DNA of 64,000 bases from assembly GCF_042651785.1 (NCBI RefSeq), contig NZ_JBHSEC010000019.1, positions 620,001-684,000 of the forward strand. Direction: 5' to 3'. The translations under genes were made by a program, and so were the position numbers. Of the stretch, positions 1 through 6,174 are shown piece after piece. Position 1 is the first letter of the stretch. Every line of letters starts with the position of its first letter. The stretch comes from Chungangia koreensis. Lineage in GTDB: Bacteria; Bacillota; Bacilli; Bacillales_A; Planococcaceae. A model generated the notes under the pieces. The model worked only from the letters and a program-made list of their open reading frames with translations, ran no database searches and had not been told where the DNA came from.

Positions 1-529
1 AAATGCCACCCGCAATCAATGCATGGATAATCGGCATCTTAAATAGGGAGCGTACTATTTCAAGTCCTGATTTCGTAGCCGATATCAAATTATACAATCC
101 ATAGGTGAACGTCAAAACGTTTTGGAAAACTAACACGATAATTTGTACCGCCATCCCAAGCGGATGTGTTTGAAACACAAGCTGACTCACCGGCAACCCA
201 TAGTTTCCAGAGTTAATGAGGGACACACTGTTCTTGAAAACAGCTGATTGCCCTTTGTTCAGCTTTAGCAATTTGCTGAATATTGAACCTAAGATGATCA
301 ATGTTCCTCCAAACAATAATAGATAGACCATGATTTCAACCAATAACTGTGGATCAATTTCAGTCAAGTATATATTGACGAATACCGTTGCCGGCATTAA
401 ACAATACGTAATCAAATTCGATAAAGCTCTTAAATTAAAGTTAAATTTCTTCTGCAGAGCACCACCGATTGCCAGCAGTATTAGCATCGGAAAAATAACA
501 TTTAAAAAAATCACTCCAATATATGACAT
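1..529 (-). CDS. AEC-family (auxin efflux carrier type) transporter, partial
   Basis: The minus strand reads open from an ATG at 529 to the left window edge, about 176 codons, so the C-terminal part lies outside. The start is preceded by GGGGTGAGG. The translation begins MSYIGVIFLNVIFPMLILLA and has several hydrophobic segments. It includes NSVSLINSGNYGLPVSQL, a motif typical of the membrane transport (AEC) family (family knowledge). Such proteins export or exchange small organic anions; the substrate cannot be judged. It diverges from the EamA gene across about 240 bases. Identification rests on reading the translation, not on a search. Confidence 0.8.
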   Translation of the reverse strand, partial: MSYIGVIFLNVIFPMLILLAIGGALQKKFNFNLRALSNLITYCLMPATVFVNIYLTEIDPQLLVEIMVYLLLFGGTLIILGSIFSKLLKLNKGQSAVFKNSVSLINSGNYGLPVSQLVFQTHPLGMAVQIIVLVFQNVLTFTYGLYNLISATKSGLEIVRSLFKMPIIHALIAGGI

Positions 530-772
530 AATCCTCACCCCAACTTTAGTTTAAAACTTTTGGGTGATAAGTTAAATTACATAGTTTTTATGCCTCAACA
601 TAAGGAAAAGTTATTGATTGACTATTTTGTATTAAACTTTCGTTGCTTTGTTGTTACCCCCGAAGGTTCCACTTACAATCACCTCTATAAATTAGTACAG
701 GAAGAGGATATTTTAACACCTTACTAATATGTTATATTGGGAGAAATAGACATACAGGCAGGGGAATTGGAA

Positions 773-1708
773 ATGGGGAAAGAAAAACGAGCTATTGGCA
801 TTGCCATGGTTTTAATAGGAGCAAGTTTTTGGGGAATAGGGGGAACTGTGTCACAACGGTTATTCCAGGAATCGGGAATTCCAGTCAACTGGCTCGTGAC
901 CGTCCGTCTTCTGATTGCAGGAATGCTGTTGATTGGGCTTGCCTGGATGAAAGACCGGAACAAAGTATTCCAAGTTTGGAAGGAACGCCGTGATGCTATT
1001 CAGATTATGATTTTTGGTCTTGTTGGGATGCTATCGGCTCAATATACTTACATGGCGTCCATCAGCCATGGCAACGCTGCAGTCGCAACGCTGTTGCAAT
1101 ACTTAGGACCAGTTGTCATCATCGTGTACTTAGTTTTAAGAGGAATCAATAAATTCTCCGTAAGAGACTTGGTCGGAGTAATCTTTGCGCTGTCCGGGAC
1201 ATTCCTGCTTTTGACGAACGGCTCTGCAGGGGCGTTAGCTGTGCCGGTTCCGGCAGTTGTCTGGGGCTTGCTATCGGCCATTGCTCTTGCGTTCTATACG
1301 TTATATCCTGCGGAACTCTTAAAAAAATATGGATCACTTACCATTATCGGCTGGGCGATGTTAATCGGCGGGGTTGGAATGAGCTTCATTCATCCACCAT
1401 GGAACTTCAATGTAGCAGGATGGGGGATGGACACAGTCTTCTACCTTGCATTCGTCATCGTTTTTGGAACAATGATTGCTTTCTGGTTCTACTTAGGCAG
1501 CCTCAGTTACTTGAAACCGCAAGAAACGAGCCTGCTCAGCAGTGTCGAACCACTTGCAGCAATTGTGACATCGGTAGTTTGGCTGCACGTGTCATTCGGC
1601 TTCTATCAAGTAATCGGAATGGGACTGATCTTCTGTATGATCATCTATTTGGCGGTCTTTAAGGAAAAGGTGGAAGTGCCGGATATCGAGTCCACGATTA
1701 TGAACTAA
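773..1708 (+). CDS. EamA/DMT-family transporter
   Basis: A roughly 311-residue protein with ten strongly hydrophobic segments and the two-repeat layout of the drug/metabolite transporter superfamily. The first repeat opens with GASFWGIGGTVSQRLF, and the C-terminal half has the usual SLLSSVEPLAAIVTSVVWL segment. It probably exports or exchanges a small metabolite across the cytoplasmic membrane; the substrate is unknown. The frame is open from a TTG at 737, but the ATG at 773 is preferred because AGGGG lies about 9 bases before it. The next gene starts 57 bases downstream with its own RBS. Confidence 0.85.
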   Translation: MGKEKRAIGIAMVLIGASFWGIGGTVSQRLFQESGIPVNWLVTVRLLIAGMLLIGLAWMKDRNKVFQVWKERRDAIQIMIFGLVGMLSAQYTYMASISHGNAAVATLLQYLGPVVIIVYLVLRGINKFSVRDLVGVIFALSGTFLLLTNGSAGALAVPVPAVVWGLLSAIALAFYTLYPAELLKKYGSLTIIGWAMLIGGVGMSFIHPPWNFNVAGWGMDTVFYLAFVIVFGTMIAFWFYLGSLSYLKPQETSLLSSVEPLAAIVTSVVWLHVSFGFYQVIGMGLIFCMIIYLAVFKEKVEVPDIESTIMN

Positions 1709-1764
1709 TATCATAGATTTGCCGTTAGTGAGTTATGCTTACTTGAAAAGGGGGTAGTTATCGT

Positions 1765-2472
1765 ATGCATATTCTTAAAATGGATGAGATGAATCGGTTA
1801 CAGCAGGAAAGGCGTGAGCTTTTTCGTAAAGATGTGCTCCATATTTTGAATGGTCAGGCCATGTACGAGGAATTTGAAGATGGAAAACTGTTGGGTGACT
1901 CTGATTACGTTCCATTTAATGAAGCGATGTGTGTACACACTACGACTAACTTCGTGTTTGATCAAAAGTTTATCGAAACCCGGGCTTTTGGACATCATGA
2001 TTCTGTAGAAAATTATCGCAAAAAGGTGATTGAACCATTAGACAATCTGATCAATAAACAGTATGAAGGGATTGTTTTATGGTTTGGTGAAGACATGTTT
2101 TGCCAGATGAATGTACTTACACTGCTTGCCTACTTGGAACAGTCGGGATATGATCGCAACGTCTACTTAAATAGCTTTCAAGAGGACGTGTTTAAGGTGA
2201 GTCAAACAGAATTGACATTAGGCAACTACTCATCTGTTTATGAAGATGTATTGATCAACCACCATAAGCCATCAATTGTCCTGCTTCCTATAATGGATCG
2301 AGCAATCGATCTCTATTTAGACATGCTAAAAGAAGAGAATGCAGTTGTGCAGTACATATCCGACCATAAAGAGTTACCGGAATCTGTATTAATCAATCGT
2401 TTATTTATCCGTTTTCCGGATCTCGGATATGGCGATGTCCAATATCGGGAGCTTATAAATAAAATTAAATGA
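1765..2472 (+). CDS. DUF1835-like domain protein
   Basis: 235 residues, soluble, with no signal peptide or membrane segment. The N-terminal part (about 22-60) contains HILNG and LGDSDYVPFNEAMC. The middle holds IVLWFGEDMFCQMNVLTLLA (about 103-122). Both resemble the DUF1835 family of Bacillales, whose function is not established and whose members are often mislabelled AraC-like. No helix-turn-helix is visible. The start is an ATG preceded by GGGGG about 11 bases upstream. A terminator lies about 100 bases after the stop. Family assignment is from memory of motif style, so moderate. Confidence 0.6.
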   Translation: MHILKMDEMNRLQQERRELFRKDVLHILNGQAMYEEFEDGKLLGDSDYVPFNEAMCVHTTTNFVFDQKFIETRAFGHHDSVENYRKKVIEPLDNLINKQYEGIVLWFGEDMFCQMNVLTLLAYLEQSGYDRNVYLNSFQEDVFKVSQTELTLGNYSSVYEDVLINHHKPSIVLLPIMDRAIDLYLDMLKEENAVVQYISDHKELPESVLINRLFIRFPDLGYGDVQYRELINKIK

Positions 2473-2568
2473 TTATCTGCGCATAGATTATTCGTTGTTG
2501 TATTGTTGCATGTTGCTGCATGAGTGAGGCTACACAATAGCAGGTTCCCAGAAGGGATCGGCACCAGC

Positions 2569-2618
2569 AGACTAACCTCCCGGATTGGCAAATCTCTCAA
2601 GGGCGGTTAGTCTTTTTT
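2569..2618 (+). terminator. Intrinsic terminator after the DUF1835-like gene
   Basis: AGACTAACC (2569-2577) pairs perfectly with GGTTAGTCT (2605-2613), directly followed by a T run. The loop is long, about 27 bases, and may fold further. Confidence 0.8.
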
Positions 2619-2643
2619 ATAGAAATCAACCGTAAAAAAGCAC

Positions 2644-2689
2644 AAAACGAAACACCAGCAAGCAATATTCTCGCTGACGTTTCGTTTTT
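2644..2689 (+). terminator. Second terminator-like hairpin
   Basis: AAAACGAAAC (2644-2653) pairs with GTTTCGTTTT (2679-2688), extended inward by an imperfect CAGC/GCTG stem. T-rich on the plus strand and A-rich before the stem, so it could act both ways. It directly precedes the SOS-type promoter and would insulate it. Confidence 0.7.
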
Positions 2690-2815
2690 ATTTATCTTTA
2701 ATTCCTCATTCCTTTATGATCCATTCTTTTTTCCATTCTCAAAAATTTTTACGCCTCAATTTCAATTTCACGCCCTTTTTCTCCTGTAACTTTCCGCCAC
2801 TTACATTTAATACAT

Positions 2816-2845
2816 TTGAATACGAACATTCGTTTCGGGTATACT
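2816..2845 (+). promoter_or_regulatory. Promoter with LexA (DinR) box for the Y-family polymerase
   Basis: TTGAAT (2816-2821) and TATACT (2840-2845) are 18 bases apart. Between them CGAACATTCGTTTC (2823-2836) matches 13 of 14 positions of the Bacillus LexA consensus CGAACRNRYGTTYC. LexA bound here would cover the spacer, so the gene should be DNA-damage induced, as is known for yqjW in B. subtilis. Confidence 0.8.
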
Positions 2846-2860
2846 CTTTATAGAACGAAC

Positions 2861-2874
2861 AGAACAAATGTTCT
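2861..2874 (+). promoter_or_regulatory. Second LexA-like box
   Basis: AGAACAAATGTTCT is near-palindromic and matches 12 of 14 positions of the LexA consensus; only the outermost bases differ. It lies just after the predicted transcription start, 38 bases from the first box by start positions. Two boxes would allow tighter repression. Confidence 0.55.
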
Positions 2875-2896
2875 TTAATTCAAAGGAGGGTCACAG

Positions 2897-4156
2897 ATGT
2901 ACGAAAACATGCCGGATCGGAAGATTGTGTGTCTGGATATGCGGAGTTTTTATGCAAGCTGTGCGGCGGCCGATGCCGGGCTCGATGTGATGGAGACTCC
3001 AATTGCGGTCGTTGGCAACCTTCAGCAGAAGGGCAGTATCGTCCTTGCTGCGTCACCGAAATTGAAAAAGGAATTTGGCGTAAAACCAGCAAAACACCGA
3101 TTGTTTGAAATTCCGGATGATCCGTCGATCCGCCTGATTGAGCCGAAGATGGGGCTTTTTGTGAAAGTATCGATGGAAATTGTCCGGCTACTGAACCAGT
3201 TTGTGCCGAAAGAAGCGATCCATGTATACAGCGTTGATGAAAGTTTCATCGATTTAGGAGGGACCGAAAAGCTGTGGGGTCCAATCGAGGATACTGTCCA
3301 CCGCATCATGGATGAGCTGGCACTGCAATTTCAATTGCCGTCTGCCATGGGGATGGGGCCGAACATGCTCATGTCGAAACTGGCCCTCGATCTTGAAGGG
3401 AAAAAGACCGGCTTCGCGCGCTGGACATATGAAGATGTACCGGAAAAACTCTGGCCGGTGTCGCCGCTCTCTGAAATGTGGGGCATCGGGTCCCGGCTTG
3501 AGCGGACGTTGAATGGCATGGGGATTTTCTCAATCGGAGATTTAGCAAGGACAGATCTCCGGATGTTAGAAAAGAAGTTCGGCGTTATGGGGAACCAGTT
3601 GTATCACCATGCGTGGGGAATCGATTTGTCCGAACTCGGGGCACCGCTGATGGATGGCCAGGTAAGTTTCGGAAAAGGGCAAGTCCTGTTCCGCGATTAC
3701 AATACAGCCGAAGAAGTGCTCGTTGTCATTTTAGAAATGTGTGAGGATGTGGCGAGGCGTGCAAGGGAAGCCGGAAAGGTCGGGCGGACTATACATCTTA
3801 GCGTAAGCTATAGCGACAAAGTGTTTGGCGGCGGTTTCAGCCGTTCCCGTTCCATTGAAGAAGGAACAAACGAAACGATGAAAATTTACCGGGTATGCAA
3901 GGAGCTGTTAGAGGAGTTCTACGACGGCCGGCCGGTGAGAAGACTGGCAATTTCCCTCTCCAATTTGGAGGATGAACATGTTATGCAATTGAGTTTATTT
4001 GAAGAACGCAAATGGCAAAACCGGAAATTGGGCGAGACAATCGACCAACTCCGCAGCCGTTACGGTACTACCGCAGTTCTCCGCGCTGTGTCGTATACCG
4101 ATGCTGGCACAGCAGTCCAACGAGCACATCTGATTGGCGGGCATAAGGCAAACTGA
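2897..4156 (+). CDS. Y-family DNA polymerase, UvrX/YqjW type
   Basis: 419 residues. This is a translesion polymerase of the UmuC/DinB superfamily, copying damaged template on the nucleoid. Metal-binding acids are visible as D14 (CLDMRSFYAS) and D114-E115 (YSVDESF), with the F18/Y19 steric-gate position beside the first. Palm, thumb and little-finger regions follow in order. QLSLF at 364-368 is a canonical beta-clamp binding motif. The N-terminal MRSFYASC and the downstream YolD-like partner point to the YqjW/UvrX branch rather than DinB (PolIV). The ATG follows AAAGGAGGG. The promoter carries a LexA box, so SOS control is likely. Confidence 0.92.
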   Translation: MYENMPDRKIVCLDMRSFYASCAAADAGLDVMETPIAVVGNLQQKGSIVLAASPKLKKEFGVKPAKHRLFEIPDDPSIRLIEPKMGLFVKVSMEIVRLLNQFVPKEAIHVYSVDESFIDLGGTEKLWGPIEDTVHRIMDELALQFQLPSAMGMGPNMLMSKLALDLEGKKTGFARWTYEDVPEKLWPVSPLSEMWGIGSRLERTLNGMGIFSIGDLARTDLRMLEKKFGVMGNQLYHHAWGIDLSELGAPLMDGQVSFGKGQVLFRDYNTAEEVLVVILEMCEDVARRAREAGKVGRTIHLSVSYSDKVFGGGFSRSRSIEEGTNETMKIYRVCKELLEEFYDGRPVRRLAISLSNLEDEHVMQLSLFEERKWQNRKLGETIDQLRSRYGTTAVLRAVSYTDAGTAVQRAHLIGGHKAN

Positions 4157-4177
4157 TGAGAGACAGGAGGAATGGCT

Positions 4178-4510
4178 ATGCTACGTGACCGAGGCAGCAA
4201 AAAATGGACGGCAATGATGCTGCCGGAGCATCTGCGGCTCCTCCGTGAATGGCAGGACGAGGATGCGATTCCCGACCGGAAGGAACCGGATGAGCAGCAG
4301 CTGGAAGAATGGGAGTTTCTATTGTCTGAAGCGATGGAGTGGAATAAAGAGGTTGCCATCCGTTACTGGAAGAATGGAAACCCGCAGGAAGTGAAAGGGT
4401 ATGTCCACTGTTCACACAACATGACCGGAACACTTCGGATCGTGACACAGGATGGGGAAGCAAAAGTGGTTCCTGTACGGGACATCGAACGGATTTCGGG
4501 GATGGAATGA
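4178..4510 (+). CDS. YolD-like family protein
   Basis: 110 residues beginning MLRDRGSKKWTAMMLPEHL, the characteristic opening of the YolD/YqjX family. These are small proteins encoded directly behind UvrX/YqjW polymerases in Bacillales, where they are co-expressed in the SOS response; their biochemical role is not settled. The basic N-terminus, DRK-rich middle and a C-terminal small beta domain (about 70-110, VKGYVHCSHNMTGTLRIV) are visible. An in-frame ATG at 4172 lies only 1 base after AGGAGG, so the ATG at 4178 (7 bases) is the better start. It follows the polymerase by 21 bases, probably in one operon. Confidence 0.85.
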   Translation: MLRDRGSKKWTAMMLPEHLRLLREWQDEDAIPDRKEPDEQQLEEWEFLLSEAMEWNKEVAIRYWKNGNPQEVKGYVHCSHNMTGTLRIVTQDGEAKVVPVRDIERISGME

Positions 4511-4611
4511 TCGGTTGAATAATAGAGAAGGGAATGAATCATCAAACCCGAGAAGGGATTAATGTTCTTTCTATTGAAATAGTAGTGAAGGTTATAAAGG
4601 GGGAATGGGAC

Positions 4612-5151
4612 TTGTTAGAAAATCTCGCAATTGATCTAAAGACTGATCCGAACCAGTCTTTAGTCATTTTGATGTGCGGAATCGCTGGATCCGGAAAATC
4701 GACCTTATCCAAAAAGATAGAAGCAGAAAAAGGATTTGTCCGCCTTTCCATAGATGAAGAAGTATGGTCCTTCAGAGGTCGTTACGGAATAGATTATCCC
4801 GTTGAGAAGTACGAGGACTATTTAGACGAGGCGGAGCTTCGTTTGATAAATAAGCTGATTACATTCATCCAAGAGAAACGCAACATTGTCGTCGATACAA
4901 GTTGTTGGAACCGATCCATAAGAGAGAACTATAAAAGGGTTATTGAAAATGCCGGTGGGAATTGGAAGCTGGTCTATTTAAAAGTTCATCCTGATGAATT
5001 GAGAAGAAGGCTTGCAATTAGAAACGAACGATTTGACGCAAATGCAGCTTTCCCAATCACACAGGAGATCCTTGATTCTTTCATAAGAGGGTTTGAGGAG
5101 CCAAAGGGTGAAGGGGAAATCGTACTTAAGAGTGAAATGCCTTCGTCATAG
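4612..5151 (+). CDS. P-loop kinase/ATPase (AAA_33, zeta-toxin-like fold)
   Basis: About 179 residues. A Walker A motif, CGIAGSGKST, lies close to the N-terminus. DTSCWNRSIRENYKRVIENA and a lid-like arginine-rich LRRRLAIRNERFD follow. This layout fits small nucleotide or metabolite kinases of the AAA_33 group (chloramphenicol-phosphotransferase or zeta-toxin-like). The substrate is unknown and no antitoxin is seen next to it. The frame is open from an ATG at 4534, but that start has no well-spaced RBS. The TTG at 4612 has AAAGGGGG about 8 bases before it, so I prefer it. The start remains uncertain. Confidence 0.65.
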   Translation: MLENLAIDLKTDPNQSLVILMCGIAGSGKSTLSKKIEAEKGFVRLSIDEEVWSFRGRYGIDYPVEKYEDYLDEAELRLINKLITFIQEKRNIVVDTSCWNRSIRENYKRVIENAGGNWKLVYLKVHPDELRRRLAIRNERFDANAAFPITQEILDSFIRGFEEPKGEGEIVLKSEMPSS

Positions 5152-5176
5152 AATGAGGCATATGGTAAGCCAACTA

Positions 5177-5204
5177 AAGAAGGAGAAAATCGTTCCTCCT
5201 TCTT
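5177..5204. terminator. Probable bidirectional terminator
   Basis: AAGAAGGAG (5177-5185) pairs perfectly with CTCCTTCTT (5196-5204) between two convergent genes. The T tract is poor on the plus strand, so efficiency is uncertain. Confidence 0.5.
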
Positions 5205-5222
5205 CTGTGATCGAAATAACTG

Positions 5223-5705
5223 TCAGCACATGACAATAATTTGGAAGGGTGTCGTCTGGGCAGGAATGCTTCTTGTAGTAGCACCATATACAACGATTAA
5301 ATTACGGTTAGCGGGACTTCGCGTAAAAGCCTGGCCATTTTCTAAGAGAAGTTGGGTAGTAGGAGAGAAATTCAATTTCAATTGGCCGTCGCCGCTCACA
5401 TAGTCCTCATTGAAGAAGGACACTTTTACATTTCGATAGGGCGAATCTTTTGCCATGACCAAGCTCCGGTATTGCGGAGGATAAATGAGTGGTACAGGCG
5501 CATCCGCATCATAAAAACCGGTCACCCTGTCACCGGCCACCACCATGGCATGGTCAACGAAATAAGTGGTAGGTTCCACAATGAAATTCACGGTAGAACC
5601 ATGTCCATCGTTAACCGCCATCAATTTAAAGCAACCCGCATGTTCCGCGGCCACATTAAAATCACTGATTGAAGTTACGACTCCGCTGAAAGATAAAAAA
5701 TTCAT
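5223..5705 (-). CDS. Conserved-looking protein of unknown function
   Basis: 160 residues, soluble, with no signal peptide or transmembrane segment. I do not recognise a characterised family. The sequence is rich in short hydrophobic strands (LSFSGVVTSISDF, RVTGFYDADAPVPLIYPPQY), suggesting a beta-rich, perhaps OB-like, fold; this is inference. GGAGG lies 8 bases before the ATG, supporting the start and real expression. It is convergent with the P-loop kinase gene and divergent from the P-type ATPase, so it is probably monocistronic. Confidence 0.6.
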   Translation of the reverse strand: MNFLSFSGVVTSISDFNVAAEHAGCFKLMAVNDGHGSTVNFIVEPTTYFVDHAMVVAGDRVTGFYDADAPVPLIYPPQYRSLVMAKDSPYRNVKVSFFNEDYVSGDGQLKLNFSPTTQLLLENGQAFTRSPANRNLIVVYGATTRSIPAQTTPFQIIVMC

Positions 5706-6174
5706 TCATTTGCCTCCACGATTAACTTATACAATTAACTTATTCATCACAGAAATGAAAAGTGAGCAGGTCGTTTTAGCGAAATCTCGTGGTACGACCA
5801 GTGTTAACAAACTAGTTAACACTGGTCGTTTTTTAATGAAAAAGTATGCTTGGATTGAATTCACTTATCCGAATTCTTCAACTCCCGGTCTTATTGCCTC
5901 TAAGCTCTCACAAGCCCCCACGAATCTCCTTTTATATTCAACTTAGAGAGCTCTAAAACTTCCTATAAACTAAGCATTCCTATAAAACTCAAAACATATA
6001 GTTAGGTATTACTGATAGACGGAAGTTTATAAAAGAAAGAAGGCTGATAGATAGGAATGAAAAAAACTGAATAAGTGAGCTTAAAATTAGTGCTTCTCAA
6101 AAAATGAAAAGCTATAAAAGCAGGGATAATTGTCGCCAAAAACATAGTTGAAATTCTAACACGGAGGTTTGCTT
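5706..6174. other. Intergenic region, 469 bases
   Basis: No convincing gene. It holds the long hairpin at 5794-5834, a 14-base dyad TTAGAGAGCTCTAA (5943-5956), and two copies of TTCCTATAAA (5960-5969 and 5977-5986) offset by 17 bases. The dyad and direct repeats lie about 200 bases before the P-type ATPase and could be regulatory; I cannot assign a regulator. Confidence 0.5.
5794..5834 (+). terminator. Strong intrinsic-terminator-like hairpin without an obvious upstream gene
   Basis: A perfect 15-base stem, ACGACCAGTGTTAAC (5794-5808) with GTTAACACTGGTCGT (5815-5829), a six-base loop and a T6 run. No plus-strand gene ends upstream: the preceding gene is on the minus strand and starts at 5705. 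It could end a short non-coding RNA or block antisense transcription. Confidence 0.75.

Larger units (their letters stand above)
2473..2896. other. Intergenic region, 424 bases
   Basis: No convincing ORF. It holds two terminator hairpins (2569-2618 and 2644-2689) and then the LexA-type promoter of the polymerase gene. About 95 bases (2473-2568) lie between the DUF1835-like stop and the first hairpin. They include small self-complementary stretches such as CCCAGAAGGG, but nothing I can assign to a known riboswitch. Confidence 0.6.

Noticed and set aside
2473..2568. Possible T-box or other riboswitch in the region after the DUF1835-like gene
   Set aside because: No T-box sequence, no conserved riboswitch core, and no gene directly downstream on the same strand that the hairpin could control.
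5566..5946. Plus-strand open frame of 126 codons ahead of the P-type ATPase
   Set aside because: It overlaps the minus-strand gene at 5223-5705, has no RBS, and runs through the terminator hairpin; the minus-strand gene has GGAGG at good spacing.
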